DNA of 64,000 nt from the NCBI RefSeq assembly GCF_000426285.1, contig NZ_AUFB01000016.1, forward strand, positions 1 through 64,000. Reading direction: 5' to 3'. The position numbers were made by a program, and so were the translations under genes. A model generated the notes under the pieces. That model worked only from the letters and a program-made list of their open reading frames with translations. It was not told where the DNA came from and made no database searches. The DNA is from Rhizobium leucaenae USDA 9039 (GTDB taxonomy: Bacteria > Pseudomonadota > Alphaproteobacteria > Rhizobiales > Rhizobiaceae). The stretch's first letter is position 1; the number at the start of each line of letters is the position of its first letter. Below, in pieces: positions 54,780-62,704 of the stretch.

Positions 54780-55715
54780 TCAGCGGCGCGGGCCGCGGGC
54801 CACTCGTTCGATTTCTTCGCGCACGAGACGCTCGACGAGAGTCGGCAGATTGTCGTCGAGCCATTCCTGCAGCATCGGCCGCAGCATTTCCTGGGCGATC
54901 TCGTCAAGCGAACGGCGCTCGCTGCCATCAATGGCCGCAGCCAGCTCGTCGAAGGAGCGCGCAACCTGCGCGCCGGCCGATTCCGACATGAGCGAGGATG
55001 TCAGCTCAGCCTGCACTTGCGGCAGGTACCGATCAGCGATTGCCGCAGACGGCGGCTGTGGCGGCTGATTGAAAATCGGCATCTCGACCGGCGCGGCCGC
55101 GGCAGGGGCAACGGCCGCCTTGCGCTCTTCCATCGGTTCAGGCTGCGGTTCAACCTTCACTGGGGATACCGAGGCCTCCGCAAGAAGGGCGGCTGCGGGC
55201 GCGGTGACGACCGGCGAGGTAATCACCGGCGCGGGCGCTTCGGCGATCGCGCTGCGCAAAGGCACCTCGGCGACCGGTTCGACACGCGCCTCGGCAAGAC
55301 GTGCGACCATGGCCGGCGGCAATTCGCGCAGTTGCGGCGCTTCGCGCGCCGAATTCAGTTGCGCGGCATTGCGCTCGGAGGCGGCGCGAACGCGCGCGGC
55401 AACATCGGCGAGCGACAGGGTGCGGGGTGATGTTTCCGGCTCGCGCGCCGGAGCCTGCGAATTGGCGGCGACGAAACGCGGATCAGGCATGGCGACGGCG
55501 GTCGGCGATACCTCATCCATATCAGCAGCAACAAATTGGTCATCGACAGTCAGGTGGATATCGTCATCCTGCTCATCGTCGGCAATGGTATAAACAGCAG
55601 GCAGGGACGGCGAAATGGACTTGCCGGCGCCGGGCTCGTTGCTTTCGATGATCCGGCGAATCGACGCCAGAATCTCTTCCATGGACGGTTCACGCACTAC
55701 ACTTGGCTGAGCCAT
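54780..55715 (-). CDS. popZ: PopZ-like DUF2497 polar-organising protein
   Basis: A 311-residue protein. The N-terminal conserved SMEEILASIRRIIE is at about 12-25, a disordered Pro/Ala/Glu-rich middle (30-240) follows, and the C-terminal assembly helices contain SFDELAAAIDGSERRSLDEIAQEMLRPMLQEWLDDNLPTLVERLVREEIERVAR. In Caulobacter PopZ forms polar condensates anchoring the centromere; in Agrobacterium it marks the growth pole. GGGGA precedes the ATG at 55715. Confidence 0.92.
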   Translation of the reverse strand: MAQPSVVREPSMEEILASIRRIIESNEPGAGKSISPSLPAVYTIADDEQDDDIHLTVDDQFVAADMDEVSPTAVAMPDPRFVAANSQAPAREPETSPRTLSLADVAARVRAASERNAAQLNSAREAPQLRELPPAMVARLAEARVEPVAEVPLRSAIAEAPAPVITSPVVTAPAAALLAEASVSPVKVEPQPEPMEERKAAVAPAAAAPVEMPIFNQPPQPPSAAIADRYLPQVQAELTSSLMSESAGAQVARSFDELAAAIDGSERRSLDEIAQEMLRPMLQEWLDDNLPTLVERLVREEIERVARGPRR

Positions 55716-55902
55716 ATTCATCCCCGTTTTCCCAAACAACGACCGGATTCTTGCCAAAGCAGCGCCCGAATCGGCGCTAGCGTAGAATACTACCCTTGGG
55801 AAAAAAATCACCGCGGCAGCAGTAAGCCATCTGATGCACAGTTTTGTTACGGTGGCTGCGAATCACCTGATATTGTGGACTTATCCAACGATAATGCCCA
55901 AC

Positions 55903-55928
55903 GAAAAACGGGCGCCCGAAGCGCCCGT
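55903..55928 (-). terminator. Rho-independent terminator of second PIMT-like gene
   Basis: On the minus strand ACGGGCGC-ttcgg-GCGCCCGT is followed by TTTTTCG, 29 bases after the stop. Confidence 0.85.
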
Positions 55929-55957
55929 CTCAAAGAATGGTTCAACCGCACAACCGG

Positions 55958-56629
55958 TCAGAAAACGAATTCCTTGGCTTTGGCAAAGCCGGGCAGCGGC
56001 TTGACCGAAGCGTTAAAGAAGACGTTTTCGGAAAGGGCGCCGCGCTCGCGTCTGAAGACGGTGGCGCGCGCAGCATGGCCATAGCCGAGGACCACGATCA
56101 GCCGACCACCTTCGCCGAGTTGATCAAGAAGCACTTGCGGCACCTCTTGGACCGAACCGTTGACGAAAATCACGTCATACGGGCCATTGGCGGCATAACC
56201 CTTTTCCAGCTCGCCGATGACGACCGTCACGTTTGCCTGGCCGAGCACGGCGAGATGCGCCTTGGCCTCAGCGGCCAGCGCCTCGTCGGATTCGAGCGCG
56301 ATGACCGTGCCTGCAAGGATCGAAAGCAGCGCCGAGACGTAACCGGTGCCACAGCCAACGTCGAGAACCTTGTCGTCCTTGGTGATCTCACCGAGTTGCA
56401 GGAGCTTTGCCAGCGGCGAGGCTTCCATCAGGAAGCGCGCCGGCTTGCCCGCAGCCGCAGGGCTGACCTCGATGTCATTATCGATATACGCCAGGAGCTT
56501 CGACCTCTCCGGCACGAAATTCTCGCGCGCCACCGTCAGAAACGCATTCAACACGGAATGGGAGGTGACATCCGTCGTGCGGATCTGGTTCTCGACCATT
56601 TTCACGCGTGCTGCTTCGAAATCCATCAT
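55958..56629 (-). CDS. Second protein-L-isoaspartate O-methyltransferase-like protein
   Basis: A 223-residue SAM-dependent methyltransferase of PIMT type. N-terminal ARVKMVENQIRTTDVTSHSVLNAF and REKFVP-like ENFVPER are typical, and motif I is VLDVGCGTGYVSALLS. The substrate motif QTISQP is replaced by GKPARFLME, and the sequence differs clearly from the pcm product at 33482. This version is usually found ahead of tolC in Rhizobiales, to my memory; here tRNA-Cys lies upstream. Real activity is uncertain. Confidence 0.85.
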   Translation of the reverse strand: MMDFEAARVKMVENQIRTTDVTSHSVLNAFLTVARENFVPERSKLLAYIDNDIEVSPAAAGKPARFLMEASPLAKLLQLGEITKDDKVLDVGCGTGYVSALLSILAGTVIALESDEALAAEAKAHLAVLGQANVTVVIGELEKGYAANGPYDVIFVNGSVQEVPQVLLDQLGEGGRLIVVLGYGHAARATVFRRERGALSENVFFNASVKPLPGFAKAKEFVF

Positions 56630-56847
56630 ATCCTCTCGCGCCCAAAGGCAAAGCCGGGTTGCTGCTATGCTCAGCGTGTCTTAATCGCGTGCGGCTGCGC
56701 TTTCAAGGCGTCGCAGCAACGGGCGCAGAAATTCATAATAATGCGTCGCGGCGCGACAACAGCCGTTTCTTTACGGCGCAGCTCAACCGCTTTCTCGGCG
56801 TCAGCCGACCAACGCCGTGGATGCATCAAGCTCAATAGAAGGGAATT

Positions 56848-56921
56848 TGGAGGCCTCGCCCGGAATCGAACCGGGATTCAAGGATTTGCAGTCCTCTGCG
56901 TAACCACTCCGCCACGAGGCC
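56848..56921 (-). tRNA. tRNA-Cys (anticodon GCA)
   Basis: A 74-nt cloverleaf with acceptor GGCCTCG/CGAGGCC, anticodon loop CTGCAAA (GCA), T-loop TTCGATT, discriminator T (as required for Cys) and encoded CCA. Confidence 0.97.
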
Positions 56922-57314
56922 ATCCGATTTGTAAAGGCGAGTGATGGCGGGCGTTTAGAACGAATCTTAGTGGAGCGCAAGACCTATCGCGGCTGATGAT
57001 CAAATAACTTGGTTTCTAACCCATGCGGGCCGCAAGGCGCCGCCAAACCTTAACAATTTATTAGCGCAAGCTAAGCCTGTGGAGACTGCCATCCGGGGAA
57101 TTGCGTCATTTTTGCAACAAGATTCTTTTTCGAGTAGGGCACGAATAGTTCGCCTGTCTTAGTATCTTGTCAAATCAGCGCGACAGGTTCAGGAAATAGT
57201 TCGCGAGGCTTATTACTTCGCACCTACCGATAGGGAACATGAACGGGATGGGGTTGGGCACGTCGTTTTTCGGCGCGATATCTCACGCCCAATCAGAACA
57301 GATTGGAGTTATTT
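56922..57314. other. Intergenic upstream of the porin gene
   Basis: These 393 bp are the probable promoter and 5' leader region of the porin and the promoter of tRNA-Cys. They are AT-richer than average with no ORF; a long untranslated leader for the porin is plausible. Confidence 0.5.
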
Positions 57315-58418
57315 ATGAACATCAAGAGCCTTCTTCTCGGCTCCGCTGCCGCGCTTGCAGCAGCATCCGGCGCTCACGCAGCCGACGCCATCGTCGCCGC
57401 TGAGCCGGAGCCGCTCGAATACGTTCGCATCTGCGACGCCTACGGTGCAGGCTACTTCTTCATCCCCGGCACCGAAACCTGCCTCAAGATCGGCGGCAAG
57501 GTTCGTACCGAAGGTGAGTGGTATAATGCTTACAATCGTGACAGCCATCAGGGTACGCTGTGGCACACCCGCGCCGAGCTGAATGTCGACACCGCGACCG
57601 ACACCGAATACGGTCCGTTGAAGACCGAAACCATCGTTCGGTGGGACTGGAACGACGGCAACTCCACCAGCACCAACCTGCTGTGGTCCTATATCAGCCT
57701 CGGTGGCTTCACCGTTGGTAAGAAGGACTCCGCCTACAACCTCTACATTGGTTACGCCGGCGACGTCATCAACGACGACGTGATCTATGATGGTCCATAC
57801 GAACTGAACCAGTTGACCTACAACTACGACGCAGGCAACGGCTTTACGGCAGTGGTCTCGCTCGAAGACTCCAACTCCAGCGGCTCGGGCGCCTCCTACG
57901 GCGCAAGCTGGTGGACCGATGACAAGGCCGATCATTATGCTCCGGACGTCGTTGCCGGTGCCGGTTACAAGGCCGGCGCATGGTCCTTCAAGGTCGTCGG
58001 TGGTTATGACTCCATCGTCGAAGAAGGCGCCATCAAGGCTCGCGTCGATGCAGACTTTGGTGGATTCACTGCCTTCTTGATGGGCGGCTGGAACACCGAT
58101 GGCGACAAGCTCAACAAATATGCCGGTACCAACCAGGATATTTCTGCGTGCACCGCGCCGAACGGCACCGTGAACGATTCTAAGTGCGGTTGGGGCGACT
58201 GGGCCGTCTGGGGTGGCGTTGGCGTTCCGTTCAACGACAAGCTGAAGTGGAACGTACAGCTCGCCTACACCGACTCGAAGATCTTCGAAGCAACCTCGAA
58301 CCTCAAGTTCAATCCGGTCAAGGATCTGCTGATCGAGCCGGAAGTGACCTACGTTCACTATGACTATGCCAAGGACGATACCGTCTCCGGCATTCTGCGC
58401 TTCGAACGCAACTTCTGA
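57315..58418 (+). CDS. ropA: RopA/Omp2b-type porin
   Basis: A 367-residue general porin. The signal peptide is 1-22 (SLLLGSAAALAAASGAHAA), followed by the alphaproteobacterial porin N-terminus EYVRICDAYGAGYFFIPGTETCLKIGGKVR, with the conserved Cys pair. Many antiparallel strands end in the outer-membrane Phe (ILRFERNF). The ATG at 57315 has GGAG 7 bases upstream. It is a major outer-membrane channel for small hydrophilic solutes. A strong terminator follows. Confidence 0.93.
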   Translation: MNIKSLLLGSAAALAAASGAHAADAIVAAEPEPLEYVRICDAYGAGYFFIPGTETCLKIGGKVRTEGEWYNAYNRDSHQGTLWHTRAELNVDTATDTEYGPLKTETIVRWDWNDGNSTSTNLLWSYISLGGFTVGKKDSAYNLYIGYAGDVINDDVIYDGPYELNQLTYNYDAGNGFTAVVSLEDSNSSGSGASYGASWWTDDKADHYAPDVVAGAGYKAGAWSFKVVGGYDSIVEEGAIKARVDADFGGFTAFLMGGWNTDGDKLNKYAGTNQDISACTAPNGTVNDSKCGWGDWAVWGGVGVPFNDKLKWNVQLAYTDSKIFEATSNLKFNPVKDLLIEPEVTYVHYDYAKDDTVSGILRFERNF

Positions 58419-58452
58419 CCTGATCTGAATTGACCTCCGATCAGAGAAGAGA

Positions 58453-58484
58453 GGGGCCTAGCTTTCCCTGCTAGGCCCCTTTTC
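58453..58484 (+). terminator. Rho-independent terminator of the porin gene
   Basis: A perfect stem GGGGCCTAGC-tttccct-GCTAGGCCCC followed by TTTTC, 34 bases after the stop. Confidence 0.93.
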
Positions 58485-58692
58485 TATGCCTATCACCGCC
58501 CCACCATATAACGCGATCTCACCCGGCATGGCCGGTTACGCCACTTTCGGTAGGCGACAACGCCAAATCTCATTAGGGGTGGCGTATCACACGTTGCAAT
58601 TGACACTAAGGTCAACTTTAGAGGGGAACATTGCCGCCAACCCGGCGTTAAAGCCGTCAAGGGACGTTTCGTCCAACAAGGAGTCGATTGTT

Positions 58693-59007
58693 TTGACACA
58701 CTTTGCTTCGATAGCCCTGGCCGCCTCGCTTACCATGGGAACAGTGCTGGCCGCCGCGGTACCAGCAACGGCAATGCCGTTGGCAAACTCGCCCTCGCCC
58801 AGCGTTTCCGATGTGATTCTGGTTCAGGAGCACGGATCCCGACGGAACCAGGACTGGTACGAGGGGCGCCGATATTGGCGTGATCGTCACTACCATCATC
58901 GCTATTGGAACGATAGCCGCTGGGATCGCCGTCGCTATTGGGATGATGACTGGCGCTACCGCCGCTATCACCATCGCCATGGAGGCATCTACTTCGAAAT
59001 CCGGTAA
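58693..59007 (+). CDS. Small secreted Arg/His/Tyr/Trp-rich protein
   Basis: A 104-residue predicted exported protein. The signal peptide spans about 1-27 (FASIALAASLTMGTVLAAAVPATA). The mature part has repeated aromatic-basic units YW-R-D-R-H-Y-H-H-R-Y-W, D-R-R-R-Y-W-D-D-D-W-R-Y-R-R-Y. A TTG start at 58693 is used because AGGAG lies 9 bases upstream; the longer ATG reading from 58486 begins inside the porin terminator. It resembles the widespread rhizobial YW-rich (BA14K-like) small proteins of unknown role. Confidence 0.6.
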   Translation: MTHFASIALAASLTMGTVLAAAVPATAMPLANSPSPSVSDVILVQEHGSRRNQDWYEGRRYWRDRHYHHRYWNDSRWDRRRYWDDDWRYRRYHHRHGGIYFEIR

Positions 59008-59084
59008 TCCCACCGGCGATGTTACAGCCATTGGCTCGCCAACGCTGAGGCGCTCACGGAACGAACTAGCGTGCCCTACGCCCA

Positions 59085-59124
59085 AAAACATTCCGGCCGT
59101 TGCCGAAGAATCGGCAACGGCCGG
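59085..59124. terminator. Long hairpin terminator between converging small genes
   Basis: A perfect 14-bp stem CCGGCCGTTGCCGA-agaa-TCGGCAACGGCCGG (59093-59124). On the minus strand TTTTT follows after four bases; on the plus strand the following TCTTATCTT is weaker. It lies between two converging small secreted-protein genes. Confidence 0.8.
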
Positions 59125-59172
59125 TCTTATCTTGTCGGCGATAACGGCCGGCGGCTCGAAACTGCTACCGGA

Positions 59173-59355
59173 TCAACGGCAGACGCGTTCCTTGCGAACG
59201 ACCCAATGGCCGTGAACGTGATGGCGCACGGTCTTCACGACGCAATGGTGATGATGATGGTTGTCGACATGCACAATCGTGGCCGCTTCAGACTGCGTGC
59301 TGATGCCGACAAAGGAAGCCAAAGCAACGGCGGAAGCAAGAATCAGATTTTTCAT
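59173..59355 (-). CDS. Small secreted histidine-rich protein
   Basis: A 60-residue protein with signal peptide (1-24, NLILASAVALASFVGISTQSEA) and a mature peptide of about 36 residues containing five consecutive His (33-37), further HH and HVHGH, and two Cys. Metal binding is likely from composition but unproven. AGAGGT precedes the ATG. It faces the YW-rich gene across a shared hairpin. Confidence 0.65.
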   Translation of the reverse strand: MKNLILASAVALASFVGISTQSEAATIVHVDNHHHHHCVVKTVRHHVHGHWVVRKERVCR

Positions 59356-59574
59356 TTCGAACCTCTAAAGCATTTGGGGGAATATGCTGCGCGATAGCGC
59401 ATGTCGTTCATGCGCCGATTCAGATTAACGGTACATGAATGTGTCCTCACATTTTCGAGAGCAGCCGGATGGAATGAATAAGTGAGCCGGAAGACCACCG
59501 CCATGGCGCAAGAAAAAGGCCGTGATCGTGGCCGCGCGAATGACAGCCGGGGTGGACTGAAATGCCTGAAAATG

Positions 59575-59612
59575 AAAAAGCCACATTCCCAACGAGGTGA
59601 ATGTGGCTTTTT
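59575..59612. terminator. Bidirectional terminator at tRNA-Asn
   Basis: A perfect 14-bp stem AAAAAGCCACATTC / GAATGTGGCTTTTT around a 10-base loop, 7 bases beyond the tRNA-Asn 3' end. Confidence 0.93.
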
Positions 59613-59618
59613 GAAAAC

Positions 59619-59693
59619 TGGCTCCCCGGGCCGGATTCGAACCGGCGACCTGTCGATTAACAGTCGAATGCTCTACCGCTGAGCTACCAGGGA
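59619..59693 (-). tRNA. tRNA-Asn (anticodon GTT)
   Basis: A 75-nt cloverleaf with acceptor TCCCTGG/CCGGGGA (with G-T pairing), anticodon loop CTGTTAA (GTT), T-arm CCGGTTCGAATCCGG and encoded CCA. Confidence 0.97.
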
Positions 59694-59810
59694 ATACCGC
59701 TTGGCGCGGTGTGAGTGGGCTAATACAAATGCTTTCCCGATTTGCCAAGCAGTTTTTTCAAAAAAATCCATTTCCCTTGTATTATTTCGTCGCCTTACCA
59801 TTTCCTGTGG

Positions 59811-60125
59811 ATGACCGATCAAGGCAGACCCCAAGAAAAGACTGCTCGCGCCGGCAACGAAAAGGCGCGGCGTTTCGGAATAGATCATACCACACATGAG
59901 CTCGTCATTGGCTCCATTCGTATTCCGCTTCCGCAATCGAGGCTCGCCCGTCTTGGCATCGGACTTGCGTTGATCTTCGGTGGCTTTCTCGGCTTTCTCC
60001 CGATCCTCGGTTTCTGGATGTTGCCGCTCGGCTTCATCGTGTTGTCGCATGATCTGCCAATCGTACGGCGCTGGCGACGGCGCCTTGCCGTGTGGTGGAC
60101 GAGACGGCGGCGTTCGATAGATTGA
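59811..60125 (+). CDS. Small membrane protein, PGPGW-like layout
   Basis: A 104-residue protein with a basic soluble N-terminus and two hydrophobic segments (about 48-66, LGIGLALIFGGFLGFLP, and 68-82, GFWMLPLGFIVL) then a strongly basic tail (RRWRRRLAVWWTRRRRS). The Leu-Pro-containing hairpin between helices resembles PGPGW proteins. The start at 59811 is a choice; an ATG at 59742 would add 23 residues with little conservation expected. Function is unknown. Confidence 0.6.
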   Translation: MTDQGRPQEKTARAGNEKARRFGIDHTTHELVIGSIRIPLPQSRLARLGIGLALIFGGFLGFLPILGFWMLPLGFIVLSHDLPIVRRWRRRLAVWWTRRRRSID

Positions 60126-60135
60126 GATCCGTCGC

Positions 60136-60693
60136 CTATTTGGCGACCAAAGCCCTCGCGGGATTGCCTATTACGGTCGTGCCCGCCTCGACATCCTTGG
60201 TAACGACAGCGCCCGCTCCGACAATCGCACCGTCGCCGATGGTCACGCCGCCAAGGATGATGGCGCCGCCGCCGATCCAGACATCCCTGCCGATCTCGAC
60301 CGGCCGTGCGATTTCCAGCCCCCTGCGCCGCTGTGCCGGATCCTTATGGTGCTCGGCACAATATATATGAACACCCGGCCCCAGCATACAGCCTTCGCCG
60401 ATGCGTACCGGGGCGGTATCGAGAATGGTACAGCCGGCATTAAGATAGACGCGCGGACCAATCGAGATGTTCATGCCATAGGCGCAATGAAACGGTGCTT
60501 CGATGAATACGCGCTCGGCCACATCCGCAAAAAGCATGGATAGCGCAGGACCGATCCCGCCGCGCTGGCCGGGGGACATGGTGTTATGCTCATGCACAGC
60601 TTCCCGGGCAAGTGTTCGCAAGCCATCGAGTTCCGGATCGAGGCAGCAATACCATTCTCCCACCGCCATCTTCTGTCGCTCGCTTTGGCCCAT
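60136..60693 (-). CDS. Maa/NodL-type sugar O-acetyltransferase
   Basis: A 185-residue hexapeptide-repeat acetyltransferase. N-terminal MAVGEWYCCLDPELDGLR matches the maltose-acetyltransferase (Mac) domain, with later left-handed beta-helix turns (IGPRVYLNAGCTILD, IGEGCMLGPGVHIYCAEH with catalytic His, PVEIGRDVWIGGGAIILGGVTIGDGAIVGAGAVVTKDV). The ATG at 60693 is chosen for GGGGAG 7 bases upstream. NodL is a close relative, but nodulation context is absent, so the acceptor sugar is open. Confidence 0.9.
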   Translation of the reverse strand: MGQSERQKMAVGEWYCCLDPELDGLRTLAREAVHEHNTMSPGQRGGIGPALSMLFADVAERVFIEAPFHCAYGMNISIGPRVYLNAGCTILDTAPVRIGEGCMLGPGVHIYCAEHHKDPAQRRRGLEIARPVEIGRDVWIGGGAIILGGVTIGDGAIVGAGAVVTKDVEAGTTVIGNPARALVAK

Positions 60694-60789
60694 TGGTCCG
60701 CTCCCCGACGCCTCCGTCACCATGCCGGGATGATCATGCACACGATCAGGGCGGGCGGCAAGGAGAGCTCTCGGCTCGGTTTGCGCTCC

Positions 60790-60915
60790 TCAATATCCGG
60801 CGATCAGCAACGCCAGGGGACCGAACGCCATCACGGTGAGGGCCGCCATGATCAGCAGCAGCTCCCGCATTATATATCGTTCCACCCTGATGAGGCGCCG
60901 GGATCGACGATCCAT
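60790..60915 (-). CDS. Overlooked 41-residue membrane peptide
   Basis: A 41-codon frame coding MDRRSRRLIRVERYIMRELL followed by the hydrophobic LIMAALTVMAFGPLALLIAGY. The ATG has a perfect AGGAG six bases upstream. The basic N-terminus plus one TM helix is typical for small inner-membrane proteins. It lies directly upstream of the acetyltransferase on the same strand, about 96 bp away. No function can be assigned. Confidence 0.5.
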   Translation of the reverse strand: MDRRSRRLIRVERYIMRELLLIMAALTVMAFGPLALLIAGY

Positions 60916-61071
60916 GCGTGACTCCTCTCGATATCGAAATATTAGGCGCACCTTATTCTACACTTAAAGCGCCGTCTCCCCCTCCTAACGAATTAATCCG
61001 CCATAGCCCTTTAAAAGCGTCCGCAAAGGCGCAAAACTGCGTGCGGACGCGAGGTTTCCGCCCACAACAAA

Positions 61072-61089
61072 CTGTCACACAGCTTGTCT
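61072..61089 (+). promoter_or_regulatory. Candidate PHO box upstream of ugpB
   Basis: CTGTCAC-acag-CTTGTCT is a pair of 7-mer half-sites with a 4-bp spacer, close to the PhoB consensus CTGTCAT-N4-CTGTCAT. It lies 66 bases before the ugpB start and would link the importer to phosphate starvation. Confidence 0.6.
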
Positions 61090-61154
61090 ATAACGCCGCT
61101 GCCGCGAACTTGCCCAAGGCCACCGGTTCCGAGCTTTCAAAAGGAAATAGGGAT

Positions 61155-62507
61155 ATGTCCAAATTTTATAACTGCATTTCGGCGGCTGCCGCCGGCGTCA
61201 TGAGCTTAGCGCTGGCCCTGCCGGCTGCTGCTGCTCCGATCAAGTTCGATTTCTGGTTCGGCCTGTCCGGCGATCTGGAGCGTGTCGTTCAGACGATGTG
61301 CACGAACTTCAACAATTCGCAGACCGACTATCAGGTTGTCTGCACCAGCCAGGGCAACTACGACGCCGCTCTGCAGAACACCATTGCCGCCTTCCGCGCT
61401 GGCAAGCAGCCGGCAATCGTGCAGGTTTATGACGTCGGCACTGCAACCATGATGCTCTCCGGCGCCTATTATCCGGTTGGCAAGCTGATGTCGGAAAACG
61501 GCTACAAGATCGACTGGAACGACTATTTCCCGGGCATCGCGCGTTATTACGCGACATCGAAGGGCGAACTGCTTTCCTTCCCGTTCAACTCTTCGACCGC
61601 CCTGCTCTATTGGAACAAGGATGCCTTCGCAAAGATCGGCAAGACCGCCGCTCCGAAGACCTGGGAAGAAGCCGCCGACGACATGAAGGCGCTGAAGGGC
61701 GCTGGTTATGATTGCCCGATGGCCATCAACATCTCCGCCAACGAAAGCTGGCAATTGATGGAGCAGTTCTCGGCCATCCACAACGAGCCGGTCGCTACCC
61801 AGAACAACGGCTATGACGGCCTCGACGCCCGCCTGACCGTCAACAAGACCAAGTTCGTCAAATACGTCACCGACCTCAAGAGCTGGTATGACGCTGGTCT
61901 CATCAAGATCAAGTCGAAGGATCTCGGCCAGGATATGGTTCAGGCCTTTGCATCGGGCGATTGCCAGATGATCATGACCTCGGTCGGCGACCACGGCACG
62001 GTCGGCAAGACGCAGAAGGCCGGCATGAACTGGGATGTTGCCGAACTTCCGGCCTACGCCGGCACCGAGCGCAAGAATTCGCTCGTCGGGGGCGCTTCGC
62101 TCTGGGTTCTCTCCGGCAAGTCGGCTGACGAATACAAGGGCGCAGCAGCGTTCCTGAACTTCATCCACGATCCGAAGACCGCTCTCTTCTGGTCGACCAA
62201 CACAGGCTACATCCCGGTCACGAAGTCCGGCTTCGATTTCATGAAGTCCTCCGGCTTCTACGACAAAGCTCCGTATAAGGGCCGCGAAGTCGCGATCGCC
62301 AGCCTGACCGCTTCCGAGCCGACCCCGATCACCCGCGGCGTCCGCCTCGGCAACTTCACGCAGATTCGCGCCGAGTTCGCCAATCAGATGCAGGCCATCT
62401 TCGCCAACAAGGTCAGCGTCCAGGAAGGCCTCGACAACCTCGTCAAGAACAGCAATGCTGTTCTCGACCGCTTCGAAGCAACCTACAAGGGCAAGCAACT
62501 GCCGTAA
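61155..62507 (+). CDS. ugpB: sn-Glycerol-3-phosphate ABC transporter substrate-binding protein
   Basis: A 450-residue family 1 periplasmic binding protein. The signal peptide is 1-26 (AAAAGVMSLALALPAAAA), followed by a maltose-binding-type fold with WFGLSGDLERVVQTMCTNFNNSQ, ISANESWQLMEQFSAIHNEP and VGGASLWVLSGK. The identification as UgpB rests on these motifs and on ugpA and ugpE following. GGAAATAGGGAT precedes the ATG at 61155. It captures glycerol-3-phosphate or its diesters. Confidence 0.93.
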   Translation: MSKFYNCISAAAAGVMSLALALPAAAAPIKFDFWFGLSGDLERVVQTMCTNFNNSQTDYQVVCTSQGNYDAALQNTIAAFRAGKQPAIVQVYDVGTATMMLSGAYYPVGKLMSENGYKIDWNDYFPGIARYYATSKGELLSFPFNSSTALLYWNKDAFAKIGKTAAPKTWEEAADDMKALKGAGYDCPMAINISANESWQLMEQFSAIHNEPVATQNNGYDGLDARLTVNKTKFVKYVTDLKSWYDAGLIKIKSKDLGQDMVQAFASGDCQMIMTSVGDHGTVGKTQKAGMNWDVAELPAYAGTERKNSLVGGASLWVLSGKSADEYKGAAAFLNFIHDPKTALFWSTNTGYIPVTKSGFDFMKSSGFYDKAPYKGREVAIASLTASEPTPITRGVRLGNFTQIRAEFANQMQAIFANKVSVQEGLDNLVKNSNAVLDRFEATYKGKQLP

Positions 62508-62704
62508 GCAACCAGCCCATCAGTAGAGGACGTCCGTCGGGAAATTCCGACGGACGTTCGCTATGACCGCAAATGGTACCAGAGTATCCTGCTTTCAGTT
62601 GGTTTCATCTGAAACGGATAAGATGTTCTCGATTCGAACGGGTGAGCGTCCTCTGTGCGTTCAGATGGCCGCACGGCGCTCCGGGTTCCAAGCCGGAAGA
62701 AGCA
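62508..62704 (+). other. ugpB-ugpA intergenic with stable hairpin
   Basis: These 197 bp hold a stem GACGTCCGTCGG-gaaatt-CCGACGGACGTT at 62529-62558 without a T-tract. It probably stabilises the ugpB message or sets a ratio between ugpB and ugpA rather than terminating fully. Confidence 0.55.

Noticed and set aside
57309..58358. 349-codon minus-strand frame opposite the porin
   Set aside because: Antisense to a porin with clear signal peptide, ribosome site and terminator.
60136..60693. Calling the acetyltransferase NodL
   Set aside because: Family match is equal for Maa-type enzymes and no nod genes or nod box are in the window.
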